Shown piece by piece: positions 12,079 through 23,497 of a stretch of 64,000 nt of DNA (position 1 is its first letter; the number at the start of each line of letters is the position of its first letter). The notes under the pieces were generated by a model. That model did no database searches and was not told where the DNA came from. It worked only from the letters and a program-made list of their open reading frames with translations. The position numbers and the translations under genes were made by a program. Source of the DNA: Symbiodinium natans (Eukaryota > Sar > Dinophyceae > Suessiales > Symbiodiniaceae); the NCBI GenBank assembly GCA_905221605.1, contig CAJNDS010001680.1:62001-126000 (forward strand), in the 5' to 3' direction.

Positions 12079-12168
12079 ACTAGGAGATTCATGAGTAGTT
12101 TTAACTGGGGTCGTACCTCAGGGTACTTTTATAACCCTACTCATATCTACCCATGAACCATCAAGTAA
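12079..12168. mobile_element. MITE family D copy
   Basis: ACTAGGAGATTCATGAGTAG...CTACCCATGAACCATCAAGT. Confidence 0.65.
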
Positions 12169-12678
12169 TAAACATAAAAAGGCGAACGGCTCTTCCCAGA
12201 CACTCCATTATAACTTTCAACCAGAGTCTTTAACCCTAAATCCTAAACCCTGCAAGGAAGATCGAATAGTCCGATCATATTCGGGTCTTTATAGAAATTG
12301 AACGAGTATGCAGCTCTCTTGGCCCGTGGGCTGATTGTAGGGGCTGGGTTAAAGGGTTTAGGGTTTAGGATCGTATCGTAGTAGGCAGTTGGGTTCGTAC
12401 TCGTCGTGGTCGTGGTTGCAGTTGTGGTGGTGGTGGTGGTGGCGGCTGAATTTCAAGAGATGTTGTTGAGGCCCCCCAGACCCGAAAGCTCGCGATCAGG
12501 ACTCCATACTCGGCACTCACAGCCCTAAACACGCCAAGCCACACATCCCCAAACCCCAAGCCCCGAGCCCCAAGCCGCAAAAACCCAACTCAAAAGATCC
12601 CAAGCCCAAAGGCATGTAATGTCCAAGCCTGAGATTTCCCCGTAGCCACAAGAACCATTGGAGCCCAGCTTTTGCAAG

Positions 12679-12725
12679 AAGGCCATGCGACTCATGGTGG
12701 AAGGGCACTACTTTCCCATGCAGCA
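12679..12725 (+). CDS. Exon: RIH-associated domain, first part
   Basis: The reading KAMRLMVEGHYFPMQ follows an AAG acceptor and ends two bases into a codon before a GT donor. The family motif here has the form LQLLCEGHNxxxQN, so the RLMVEGH...MQ core fits. Joining to the exon at 13441 restores the codon CAG and gives MQQHLHSQ, which lines up with the LQNFLRxQ stretch of IP3 receptors without gaps. Confidence 0.6.
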
Positions 12726-13440
12726 GTCGCTGGGCTTCAGCAGGGCCTAGGGTTTTGCCGGTGTGTAGGAGGCTCGTTGAGGGCGCTTAGTAGCTGAGTG
12801 AGTACACTTTACACTTTTTGGGATACTAGAACCCCCCTGTAAAGCTGAAGGTGTACACTTTTGGGGCTTATGAACCCAGCAACCAAGGGCGCGAGACATG
12901 TTTTTCTCGGTATCGTTGCAGTAGATAAGCTAGCTTAACGGGCGCGGGGTTGCTGGCAAAGCTGATGTGCAGCTGGCCCCTAAACCCTAAACCCTAAACC
13001 CTAAACCCTAAACCCTAAACCCTAAACCCCTTCAGAGGCTCTAGCTTGGACCCCTAGGATGGTACCCTTGGGTTTCGGGGGACCCTGTTTACAGATCCCT
13101 CAGGTAGTAGAAGGGCCATACTAGGAGTAGATTAAGGCTAATCCTCAGGGGTACAGCCTTAGGGGTACGAGTCTCAGTCCCTTGACCCCTGTCTAGTCTA
13201 GCTTCCGCTGCGCTCGGCGGCTTACAGAGTTTAACTCCCCTACAAGGAAGGGCACCCCCTTATGAGTTAGAGTCAGCAACTTAGGGTTCTTGCAACTCTG
13301 CAACTATGCCCAGGCGAGCCCTTGTAATCCCTAAGCCCCTAAACCCTAAGCCCTCAACCCCTAAACCTTAAACCCTAAGCCCCAAGCCCTAAACCCTAAA
13401 CCCCCTAAGCCCCAAACCCTAAACCCCAGCTCCTCGTGAG

Positions 13441-13522
13441 GCACCTGCACTCCCAGTCGGGCTCGAATCGCTCCTGTGACGTCTTGGAGCAGACGTCGCG
13501 GCTCTTGATCCAGCTGGCAAAG
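13441..13522 (+). CDS. Exon: RIH-associated domain, second part
   Basis: It starts with one G that completes the split codon from 12725, then 27 codons with nearly all G or C in third position (HLHSQSGSNRSCDVLEQ and on to LLIQLAK). It ends at a GC donor (AAG|GCGCTT) in phase 0. The region matches the part of the RIH-associated domain that follows the GHN/LQN motif. Confidence 0.6.
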
Positions 13523-14466
13523 GCGCTTTAGGGGTTTAGGGTTTAGGGTTAGGGTTCAGGGCTTAGGGTTTAGGGCTTCAGGGTTTACATCTGGATGCCC
13601 TTCTTCCCGCTTTTGCTCAGTGCTTAGGGCTCCCTTGTGCAGCGCTGCAAGCAAAGAACAGGGCACCTTTCTGTTCTTAGAATACTGGGCAACCGAGATC
13701 TGAGGGCATGAATATAAGCCTACTTTAACCAAGGCACGGTACATGTAGTCATGGGTCATAATCTTATGACAGTTATGAAACTTCAAGTGTAGGGGGTTGA
13801 GGAGAGTTGTGAGACCACAGGCGAAGCTTTTCAAGGCCAAGAAGTGTCGAATGGGCTGCAATTTGAATGGCTCTTTGTAAACCACGGCGTGGTACATGTC
13901 ACGCTGGCCCTGGGCTACGCATTGTCAGATGACTTCTCCTCAATCAAGTCTAGTCTTCGATGCATGACGTGGGCTTACTTCGCTTTTCATCAGCATGCAG
14001 TCTTCTGCTCACGCCGTAGCAATGAGCCGGTATACCGTCCGCATCCCGACGGAACCCCACCAAAACCCACGAGTTTCCCCAATCCACTGCTTGGAAAGGC
14101 CTCTATAGTGATACGCCCGAGACCCACATGCCATATGAAACTGTCCCCTCCCAATGACAAACGAGCACTCGGCCCTGAACGCCCGCAAACGCGTGGGAAG
14201 CCTGAAGCCCAACCTTAAACCCTAAGCCTTGGAGATACCAGCAGTCCTTATTAAGGATTATAATAGCTTACTGGCTCAAAACCCAACTTTTCAACTTTTG
14301 GGCTTCTTATAAGGTAGTTTATTCTGAAAGTTTCAACTTGTATTTCCTTGGGTTTTGGGCCAGTAAGATAGGGGGGGTACTATAGTTGCTAGTAAGCACT
14401 GCTAGGAGAAAAAGGGGGAACTTCCCAACCTAAACCTCCGAAACCCTTCTCAGAGAGTACCCTGAC

Positions 14467-14592
14467 CTACTCTTTGCTTAAGAACCAAACCCCCCCCCAA
14501 AAAAAAAAATAATAATAATAATAAAGAAAACCTTATAAGGACAATATAGGGAGTAGTATTTCATGTTTGTTGGGGGCTCTTAAGCAAAGAGT
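14467..14592. mobile_element. MITE family E copy with 13-bp direct repeats
   Basis: Family E ends read ACTATTTGCTTAAGAACCCC / GGGTTCTTAAGCAAATAGT. AGAGTACCCTGAC occurs at 14454-14466 and 14588-14600. An AT-rich (AAT)n stretch fills the centre. Confidence 0.75.
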
Positions 14593-14915
14593 ACCCTGAC
14601 AGGATCCCAAGGGTGGCGACACCATGATGGCTGAAGAAATCGAGTGCCTGAGTCCGGCTCTCAAGGGGTTGTGTTGTTAGGTTCTTCGTAGGGAATGAGG
14701 GAATTCAGGCCCTATAGAATCCCTTAAAGGGTATACATAGATATTTAGGGCCCTCATATGTAGGGCCCTATATAATCCCTTTAAAGGGTATTTATTTATA
14801 TATATATATAGGGCCCTCATCCTAAGAACCAGGTTTTTTTTTGGTTTTGCCTGGGCTCCCATCCTCCTGCTCACGTCATGTCATGTCCGAACTGAAGGAG
14901 GGTTCCGACGTCTAC

Positions 14916-15014
14916 TTTGGGAATGTAGGGTTTAGGGTTTAGGCTTCCCCTCCTATACTAACAGCTCCTTGATATGGGTTATAGGGACTGTTTGCCAAAG
15001 GGGGAGCATCCCAA
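14916..15014. mobile_element. MITE family B copy with 14-bp flanking duplication
   Basis: Family B ends read TTGGGATGTTCCCCC / GGGGGAACATCCCAAG with TATACTAACAGTCCTTAATAG inside. This copy lies between GTTCCGACGTCTAC (14902-14915) and GTTCCGACATCTAC (15016-15029). A short TTTAGGG tract sits near its left end. Confidence 0.7.
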
Positions 15015-15551
15015 GGTTCCGACATCTACCGGCTGAAGTTGGGTTTGGGGTTTAGGGTTTAGGGTTTAGGGTTTAGGGTTTAGGGTTTAGGGTTTTTCAG
15101 ATCTTGGGGCGGAGAGCTGAGGAAGCTGAGGAAGCTGAGGGGGGAAACCAATCCTCGAACCCTTTGGGAAGCATGCCGGTTTTACCACTGCCAGACTTAC
15201 CATCCAAGTTTACGACAGCCTTCCGGAACTTCTGTGTCTCATTTCTGCTGCTCTCGGGTCGATAGCTGGGCCATTGTTGAAAACCATTCTACATGTTCTC
15301 GATTCCTTCAACCCAACAAGGAACAAAAATGATCTTGAAAAAACATACTACCCAACATAAACCCCAAGAAGAAACGATAATGATCATGTTTAGATAGTAC
15401 CCAACAATGGTGCAGAGAGGGATCTTTCGGGTGCTGAGAGCGGCCCCGACAACTGAAGACCTGCCTGGCCTGTTCGAGCGTGCCAAGGTCAAGCGCTGAC
15501 TCTGCTCATCGAGTTGTGTCAGGGGCCAAACCTTCAGAACCAGGCAGGGGG

Positions 15552-15643
15552 GTTAGGGTTTAGGGTTTAGGGTTTAGGGTTTAGGGTTTAGGGTTTAGGG
15601 TTTAGGGTTTAGGGTTTAGGGTTTAGGGTTTAGGGTTTAGGGG
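15552..15643 (+). repeat. Interstitial telomeric array (TTTAGGG)n
   Basis: About 13 perfect units. Confidence 0.95.
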
Positions 15644-15878
15644 GTTGTGTGGCTTCGGGGAGGGCCGAGTTGTTGTCTTTGATAAGGCATATTCCCGTCT
15701 ACGATCCTCGTTTCAGGAAACCCTCTCAAAACCCTAAACCCTAAACCCTAAACCCTCTAACCCTACCCCAAGATCTGCCAAGATTTGCAGACCTTGGGCA
15801 AACGGAAGGCAAGCCCAAGCCTTCCCCAATAAAGAAGCCAAAGCCTCAACAGTTGGTTTAGGGTTTAGGGTTTAGGGG

Positions 15879-16004
15879 CTACTTGGAGGTTCAAAGGTTG
15901 TTCGAGGTAGGGCTGAAATAAGGTTATAACCAGTTATAGCTATAGTTACCCTCATGCTATTTCACTGACGACCCTACGTACACTTGCCCATGCACCTCCA
16001 AGTA
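15879..16004. mobile_element. MITE family D copy next to a telomeric tract
   Basis: CTACTTGGAGGTTCAAAGG...CATGCACCTCCAAGTA; a TTTAGGG tract ends at its left edge. Confidence 0.65.
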
Positions 16005-16325
16005 TAGTCTCGGTAGGGGTTTTCTGCATGGTTTTAGTATAAATACCAAGCAGTTTTTTTTTGTTCTCGCTTCTAAGGGGGGAAAAGCCTTAAACTCCAA
16101 ACCGCGGTATAGATCAGGGACAACCATTTTGGCTAGTCATCGCTGCAAGGGTGAAGGAAGCAATGTGGGAATCTCAACGAGGGAACCCTACGCAACAGTA
16201 GGTAGCTTATAAAAATCTGAAGAAAAGTGATTCACAATCATATGCAACAAAACAACACCGATTATGTTCCCGACAGCTGCGGTAAAAGAGGGGGGGGGGG
16301 GGGCGCGTTCTGCAATCATGATAAC

Positions 16326-16493
16326 CAGGGACCCCCTAATATAGACCCCAAATAGTAGGGTCCCCAAGAAGGTACCCCTAGTTCCGGAAACCCCCCAAAA
16401 TCATAGGGACCCCGAATATAGACCCCCAAATAGCAGGATCCCCAGATTATAATAAGGACCCCCCCATAAGGTACCCCTAACTTCGTAAGCCCC
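16326..16493. mobile_element. Two tandem MITE family F copies
   Basis: GGGACCCCCTAATATAGACC and GGGACCCCGAATATAGACC start adjacent copies; both carry the CCCAAATAG core and the GGTACCCCTA arm. Confidence 0.65.
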
Positions 16494-17244
16494 CACATCT
16501 GGTGCCAGGAGTTTGTGAGCACCCTGGGACTCGTCGAAGCCAGCTCCCGCAGCCGTGGCCGCACTTCCACACCGGTTTAGGGTTTAGGGTTTAGGGCTTA
16601 GGGCTTAGGGCTTAGGGCTTAGGGCTTAGGGCTTCCCACTTCTGTGGATGTGTGTGTGTGTGTGTGTGCGTGTGCGCATGAGTCTCTATTCTCTTTGAAG
16701 TTCTAAGGAATTCTGTTCTAGTCGATTCTAAGTTGTTGCAACTCAAGTCAAGATTCTAATCCCCAATTCTAGAGCTCGTCTCATTGTATTCTTTTGTGTT
16801 GTTGTTGTTGTTGCTTTTTGGTTTATATTCTAAATCGGTTTTATGGTAATGGCCCACCCATTTGTGCTGTGAACGGCGCCCTTTTGCAAGCTCATGTTTC
16901 TATGAACCTACGAAGGTCGTTTGCAAGCCTGCTAGTAGCTCTAGGGCCCAAGTTTTTACTAGGTAGGTTTATGGACCCTTAGGGCCTACCCGTGTTAACC
17001 TTCAAGTATCTAAGTGTAGCTTTAGGGGCCCTTAACACGATCAATTACCCTCTTGAAAGGGTTCGGAAGTATGGGCCCCTTGGTTTCACGGGAGCATATA
17101 AGGGGTCCCCTGATAAGGGCCCACACTAAGAGACCATGTAACTACCGTTAGATTTAAGGGTAACCCTAAACCCTAAACCCTAAACCCTTAGAAAGTACAC
17201 CGCGCTTGTTCATACCTACCAAGCACACTTCAGGGCTCTTGCAG

Positions 17245-17289
17245 CCCAACTACGAGTTGATCTGCCGACTGGAAGGCCTCTTTCTGGCG
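17245..17289 (+). CDS. Candidate exon, unassigned
   Basis: Fifteen codons (PNYELICRLEGLFLA), CAG acceptor, GT donor, phase 0 at both ends. It lies between the two RIH-associated anchors and could belong to that domain. Confidence 0.45.
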
Positions 17290-17988
17290 GTTTTCATGGG
17301 GGGGCCCTAAACCCTAAACCCTAAACCCTAAACCCTAAACCCTAAACCCACGCACCCCTAGTTGGGGTCATTCAAGCAGAGAGTCCCTGGCTGTACTAGC
17401 TATAGTTAAGAGACTTCTAGCCGAAGTGACGCACCCTTATACCTCTGCTTGTCTTGCCCTTGCCGGTAACTTGATATGTAAATTTACCTACCGTTTTTTG
17501 AAGTGTTATTTATTGTTATTGGTAGGGATAGCCCATAAAACTGTGGGCAAGAAGCGCCCGAGGTATACCTAGTATAGCTCTTTGGGGTTGGTTGCATTTG
17601 GGGCGCTTGGGAATGTCTTTGTTGCATTTGGGGCGCTTGGGATTTTAAGCCTAGAAATACCGGCCCATCGTAAAAGGCGATGTCTACCCGCCAACGGTGC
17701 GCAGGCTGCACCTTGGCAGAGGCACCTATTGAAACTCACTGTGTTACGTCCTTTAGGCCTTAGGGCTTTGGGTTTAGGGTTTTGGGTTTCGGGTTTAAAG
17801 TTTAAGGCATCATGGCCCGGATGCAAAAGGGGTAGGCCATGCAGTTTCTGCTCTTTTTTTCCTCATCTACCTCATGCACTGTACAAGCTCTCAAGGCAGA
17901 AGAAATGCCGATCTCCCGCGTCATTATCCGGATCTGTCATGTCTTGCTTTCGCATTGAGGGGGAGGATGGCTATCTTGGGTCTACCTC

Positions 17989-18096
17989 GGGATGTTCCCC
18001 CCCCTTATAATATACTTGCAGTCCTTAGTCGGGGCTATAAGAAGGTGTACTATCATCCTTATTAAGTACTGTTAGTATAAGGAGAAACATCCAAAG
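17989..18096. mobile_element. MITE family B copy
   Basis: CGGGATGTTCCCC...GGAGAAACATCCAAAG with CAGTCCTTAGTCGGG and a matching inverted arm. Confidence 0.7.
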
Positions 18097-18481
18097 GTCT
18101 ACATTGTTGCACTTAAGGTAGGCCGTTATTCCATTTTTTCAGGGCTTAGGCTCCCTTGTAAACCCCTTTAAGCAAAAACGGCAACCTTTGTTGATCCGGG
18201 TTGCTGTGCAAAGCCCAATTCAAGACCCATATCAAGGGACCTGTCACTACCTTAAGATAAAGGGGTTTCTAGGGTATTTAAGGTTCAACAAGGACCTGCT
18301 ATCTAGGATGCTGGTAGGGACCAACAAGAGGGCACCCTTGTGACTGGGGGGCAACCTTGAAATCGTCTCCTTGAAACTAGTTTTCATGTATAATAAAGTT
18401 TAAGCACCCAAGAGAATACTATCCGTAGTATCCGAGGAAAGCGCTGCTACGGCACCCAAAACCCTAAACCCTAAACCCTAG

Positions 18482-18545
18482 GAAAGCGCTGCTGCTGGAT
18501 GCCATGTTGGCCTTGGTTGAGGGTCGCCTGGATAGCCGTATCCAT
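18482..18545 (+). CDS. Exon: end of RIH-associated domain
   Basis: The reading KALLLDAMLALVEGRLDSRI corresponds to the conserved LLLALxExRxD helix near the end of this domain in IP3 receptors. The acceptor is the TAG at the end of a telomeric tract, and a GC donor (CAT|GCCACT) follows. A 13-base copy of its start (GGAAAGCGCTGCT) lies just upstream of the telomeric tract. Confidence 0.55.
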
Positions 18546-19636
18546 GCCACTGGGAGCTGCAATTCTTGGGACTTCCCAAGGGAGGGTTTAGGGTTTAGGG
18601 TTTTTGTACCTCCAGTAAGTAACGATTATACCACTTCGGGGGGTTTAATAAAGCCAGAGGGCTGAGAGTTAGGCGCGCGGCTTTGCCTCGGCTCTATGTA
18701 GGGTTGTAAGTAGAGCTACAACCCGTTCTATGCTTGCCCCCATGAGCATTCAAAATAGGGGGGTTCCACGGGCGTTTTACCCAGCCTATGCCTGAAACCT
18801 GAAATCTCTGGCACCTGCCAGGGATGTGAGGTTTAGGGTTTAGTTTCAAGGCGATTTATCGGTTGGAGCTCGCGTGCTGTTAAAGCTAGAGCCCGAAACC
18901 CTAAACCCTAAACCCTGATACTTAGGTGACCATCCCACAGCGTTTGGACCCTTCCGTGCTGAAGGCCGTTGTGTTTCGTTTTTTTTTTTTTTTTGGGGGG
19001 GGGGGGGGTCCAGGCTGTAGGGTTTATCCTTGTCTAGAGTTTGGGGTGGGTTTATGGTCTCAGCTAGCTTGTCCGAGACTGGGTTCAAAAGGATTTCTGG
19101 TTTAGGGCACATGGGTCAAAACGATTGGGGTGTTGCCAGTAGCAAAAGGGCTTTAGCTACACTACACAAAGACCTACCCATATAGGTCAGAGTCTTTGAC
19201 TTTCGAAGTCGCGGTCCCCATCCTGTGATAAGACGCAGGCCTATATGTAGAGTACCCAAGCAGGGACCATGATTTCGAGAATTGCCCCTATGCTACTGTA
19301 AGTAAGGGTTTGCGGAATGTTGAGGCCAAGAGACGGCAATGAGGGTTACAGGGACCCCCAAAGTAAACAGAACATGCCTCGCATAGGGAGTAACATCCAT
19401 TTCCCCCAGTTGAAGAAAGAAAGGTCACGCAGGGATAAACCAACTCCTCCTCCTCTTTCAGGGGATTTCCGGGCGAGAGAGGGTGTGACTCCGCCATATA
19501 GGTTTCGGCTCTGCGAATTATAGGGTTTCGGGTATTCGGGAAACCGCATGGCACCACAATTAGCCCCTTTTTTTTGGGGGGGGGGGGCGGGGGGGTGGGG
19601 GTGTCGCCACAACAGAAGTCGCCAGTGCCTGCACAG

Positions 19637-19708
19637 GAGCGCATCGAGTTTGTCTACGGCTACTTTGTCTTCGGCATGGTCGGCGCTTCCGTGGCATACT
19701 TGAGACGG
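19637..19708 (+). CDS. Candidate exon, hydrophobic
   Basis: CAG acceptor, then ERIEFVYGYFVFGMVGAS with strong GC3 bias; a GT donor lies at 19691 if the exon is 18 codons. A helix of this kind is not expected between RIH-associated and channel parts, so it may be a buried solenoid helix. Confidence 0.4.
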
Positions 19709-20201
19709 GGCTGCGCGTTCCCTAAACCCTAAAACCCTAAACCCTTTTATGCTTTCCCAGCAAGTCTGAAGCCCTCAGCCTTGCAGCCTCAACTCAGGTC
19801 ACGTGCCTCACGCAATGTGTGGGTTTCGGGAGCTTGTCGGGAGAAGTCGCAGAGAAGGCCCAAGGCAAAAGGGGTCTAGGGTAGCCTAAGCCCTATACCC
19901 TAGACCCTAAACCCTCCCGTGTGTGCAAGTGGGAGAGTCGAAGCCCCCGAGGTGTGGCCATGCGCACCGTGCAAAGTGAGACGGTAGCCGCCATACCGCT
20001 GGAGGCACACTTTGAGGTTTAGGGTTTAGGGTTCAGAGTTTGGGTGTGTAGGGTTTTAGGGTTTGGGGTTTTAGGGGTTTGGGGGTTTAGGGTTTAGGGT
20101 ATAGGCAACTGGATGCAAGAAATAGGGTTTAGGGTTTAAGGCTAAGGGCTCCAGGGACATTCAGTCATCTAGCCTTCTAGCAGTAAGGTGTCGAGGTGAG
20201 G

Positions 20202-20311
20202 ACCCAAAAAGCACAATACCCCTTAATTAGGGCATATTCCTCAAATCATAATAATAGGGATCCCTTTACAATTTAAGGTATATTCCTTAATTAAGGGGTA
20301 TTTGGGCTCTC
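20202..20311. mobile_element. MITE family H copy
   Basis: CCAAAAAGCACAATACCCC...GGGGTATTTGGGCTCTCTGGG with inner AAGGTATATTCCTTAATTAA; a matching element is at 63622-63730. Confidence 0.65.
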
Positions 20312-20721
20312 TGGGAAGTCCCTCGATGTTTCGGAGCGCTTGTAGAGTCCAGTGCTTCTTTCGTGCTCGGGACTGTCGAGTTGCTGAGCTTCCTTTCGGA
20401 AGCAGCGGCGAAGTTGGGGAATATCCCTCCTAACCCTAAACCCAGGCACCCCCAAGTCCCCAGAAGTGCTCCGCAGGGGGAACTTGTTGGGGCTCTGGAT
20501 CTCTGGGCAGTTCATGGTTCGGGCGTCCCTGGTACAGTGGGAGAGATTGAGCACATTGACCTTGAACACTTATCGAAGCCAGTTGGGGCAATTGGGCTCC
20601 CCAAGAGCCGGAGCCCCAAACGGCTAAAGTGTGAAGCGAAAATAGGTTCAGAGTTGAACAGAGCCGAAACCCTAAACCCTAAACCCTAAACTCGTGAGCT
20701 TAGCCGGGCCCCACTTCTAAA

Positions 20722-20835
20722 AAGGCAGTTGAGAACACGGCTTGACCAGGGCAACATGCGGGCGCTGCTGATGCCTTCGGCCGACCCTACCGAGGCCGAG
20801 ACGGGCACAGGATTTCGGCTGGATGAGATGGCTCC
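20722..20835 (+). CDS. Candidate exon, unassigned
   Basis: Open GC3-rich frame including LDQGNMRALLMPSADPTEAE. It ends near a partial family D element. Exact edges not fixed. Confidence 0.35.
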
Positions 20836-21739
20836 TTACTTATGGTACTCCTAACTGACAAGTACCCATGAACCTCCAAATAAGTCTTTCACCGTACCAG
20901 TATTCCAGGGCCAGAAATCTGCAACGAGCCAGAGGGAGAGAGAGAGAGAGAGAGACATCACTTTGAATACCGGGGCAGGCGCACAGCCAAGGGGTTCGCC
21001 CCCACGCCCAAAAAAAAGGAAAGACATCATGTTGGCTCAAGTCGGAACCTGCCCCCGGCTTGAGCCAGTGAACAGCTGTTTTCAGTATCCAGGGCACTCA
21101 AAGGTGAGCCGAGCCGGGGGAGCTGCAATAGAGGGGGCTCTGGGGTACAACTGTCACTGGGGGCCTGGCTATGTGATTGGTTTAGGCGCCCAGCTCCTGC
21201 CTGTGAAGCGATCCGTGCCGAAAACATGCACAGAAGTCAGGGGTGAGAAGGGGTGCTCAGGCTTGCAAGTCGTTGCCAGGACACGCAGTGCATGGGTATG
21301 TTGTATGTGGCCACTTTAGCTGTTAGACTGCTAAAGCGCAGCCTGGTCACGGCCGCTCCTTCAAGACAGGTGTTCGGGCAGCGACAGGGAGGACACTTTC
21401 TTGGCGGGGTGTCGTGCACGGGCGCGCCCTAAAGTCCCAGCCCACCATAACTCCCGCTAACGCGGGGGTGAAGGGGGTTGGGGGCGGCGGGGTTTGCGTA
21501 GCCGGCCCACTCCCGGGAACAAGGATGCCATCATACTCCCGGTAGTTAGAAGACAGCTCGATTAGGGGTGGGCCCCTGACTCAGGGCAGAGACCAGGGGG
21601 GTGCATGCTACCAACAAACCACCCAGAGGTGTGCAACCTGCGTGCAACAGATATGCGGAGGCCGTTAACTCAAGCACGTTTTTGTTTGCCACAGAACTTT
21701 TCTCATCAGACAGATTGGGACATTCACTCAGAAGGTTCA

Positions 21740-21741
21740 CT

Positions 21742-21790
<49 letters not shown>

Positions 21791-21862
21791 AGAGAGAGAG
21801 AGAACAAGAGAGAGAGGGAGGGAGGGAGGGAGGGAGGGAGGGAAAGAGAGAGAGAGAGAGGG
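21740..21862. repeat. GA-rich microsatellite
   Basis: (GA)n, then GGGA and GA runs. Confidence 0.95.
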
Positions 21863-21958
21863 AGAGTACCTGGGGACAACTGGTATTCCCTTTCTGGTCC
21901 CTATATAGTATAATAAGCCCCCAAAACCCGATTTAAATTATTCAAGCCCCTATAGTGT

Positions 21959-22040
21959 TAGTGTGTGTGTGTGTGCGCGTGCGTGCGTGCGTGTGTGCGT
22001 GCGTGCGTGCGCGCGTGCGTGCGTGCGTGCGTGTGCGTGC
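21959..22040. repeat. GT/GCGT microsatellite
   Basis: (GT)n passing into (GCGT)n and GCGC variants. Confidence 0.95.
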
Positions 22041-22224
22041 CATGCTGCTGCCTTATGTTGCCTCTCCGGCCTTGGCTTACAGCCTATAGGTAGGCCCTTG
22101 GGAGATTTTATATTTTCCCTTACTAGGCTTGAGAGGATCATATTTAGGAAACCCTAACCCCAAACCCGAAACCTTAGACCTATTTTTCCGAGGGTTTTAA
22201 CAGCCATCCGAGCAACAGAGACAG

Positions 22225-22275
22225 GTCTACAGGGCGCTCTTGGATGCCAGCGTGCTGGCCGAGGCTGCCCGCCAG
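22225..22275 (+). CDS. Candidate exon, unassigned
   Basis: After CAG the frame reads VYRALLDASVLAEAARQ, GC3-rich, phase 0. The donor would be GG or, one base later, GC. Confidence 0.4.
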
Positions 22276-22330
22276 GGCTGCGTAGGGTTTTGGGTTTAGG
22301 GTTAGGGGTTAGGGGTTAGGGGTTGAGGGA

Positions 22331-22361
<31 letters not shown>

Positions 22362-22856
22362 ACAGTGGGTTTAGGGCCTTTAGGGTTTAGGAGCTAAAAG
22401 GGCCAGATGTATCTAAAAGGGCCTAGGGTTTAGGGTTAAGGGTTTGGTGTTTAGGGCCAGATGTATCAGTATGGTCTCTTCGTCAGTCAAGTTAGAGAAG
22501 AGTGGGCTCGTCCTAACATGGTAACACCGGCCCGTCGGGTCTCGAGGACCGCAGCAAGCCTGATGCACAAAGGGTTTACTGTTTAGGGTTAGGGCTCAAG
22601 GTTTAGGGTCTTAGGGTTTCGGGTTTAAGGTCTTAGGGTCTTAGGGTCTAGGGTTTAGGGTTTAGGGTTTAGGGTGGGTTTAGGATCATCCCAAACCTTA
22701 CCCTCTTCAATGACTAAAATCTACGGCCCCAGTCATGGGCTGCTCTAGGTAGGTGTCTAAGTACCCTAGAAAACATGTCACCCTGGGTTACTGTGCTTAA
22801 AGCCACAGCTACTCAAAACTCGAACCCATGAAGCCCCAAGAAGCGGCTTAACCAAG

Positions 22857-22913
22857 GAACTCCTAGAGGACTTGTCCGACGCGGACATTCGGAACTTCTT
22901 CAGTGCCTTGACA
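22857..22913 (+). CDS. Candidate exon, unassigned
   Basis: Nineteen codons (ELLEDLSDADIRNFFSALT) between AAG and a GT donor, phase 0. Helical, acidic composition suits the helical solenoid of IP3R-type channels, but this is inference only. Confidence 0.45.
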
Positions 22914-23371
22914 GTGCTAGGGTTTAGGGTTTAGGTTTAGGGAGTACTCAAACAACTCCGAAACTTGGGTTCTGCACCCATCTGGAAAAGTAACCACAAG
23001 AGGCCATTTGAGCTTAAGACTACGCAGAAACTGTTGCTTTGAAGGGGAATGGTAGTGCGAAATCAGGCCTTACTGAGGCTTCCTTTGGCCGTTTCAATCC
23101 GGAGGTTGCTTTTGAGGGGAATCCTTGCTAAAATCTCAGAAAGACAGGCACATAACGTATACACGGTGAGATGAGTGTGAGTATCTTGGCTTCGGAACTA
23201 GGACCAGGAGCCCGAGACCTCAAACCCCAAAACAAATCGGGGATCAGGGTTTAGGGTTTAGGGGGCCCTAAACCCTAAACTCTAAACCCTAAACCCTAAA
23301 CCGGTAGCACGACTTGTCAAGAGAGGAGTCGCGCCCCAGGCCCGTAGGTTTTCGTTTCAAGGTGAAGGGTT

Positions 23372-23497
23372 CTACTTGAAGGTTCATGGGAAGTTGTAAG
23401 TGGAGTTATATGTACCCCAAGTAAGATTATAGCCAGTTAAAAGTATAATTACCCTACAAATCACCCCACTTGTAACTATCCATGAACCTCCAGGTAC
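23372..23497. mobile_element. MITE family D copy
   Basis: CTACTTGAAGGTTCATGGG...CCATGAACCTCCAGGTA. AGGGTT flanks both sides, but the right one lies in a telomere-like tract, so the duplication is weak evidence. Confidence 0.7.

Larger units (their letters stand above)
1..12678. other. Left region: telomeric tracts, MITEs and unassigned islands
   Basis: No continuous gene is visible. The stretch alternates short open islands on the + strand with TTTAGGG or CCCTAAA tracts and palindromic elements. If the IP3R-type gene starts here, its N-terminal part would be split among these islands. The open frame at 6361-6696 (111 aa) has no recognisable feature. Confidence 0.5.
13523..18481. other. Intronic region between RIH-associated anchors
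   Basis: Contains families B, D, E and F, microsatellites and telomeric tracts. The 13844-14218 open frame (124 aa, + strand) is the longest here and has no recognised domain. Islands near 14610-14650, 15430-15490 and 16510-16560 look exon-like but lack clear edges. Confidence 0.4.

Noticed and set aside
16124-16134. CCATTTTGGCT as a spliced-leader relic
   Set aside because: Only 11 bases match and the diagnostic CAAG end is missing.
21605-21913. 102-aa open frame with arginine/glutamate repeats
   Set aside because: It is a translation of the GA microsatellite.
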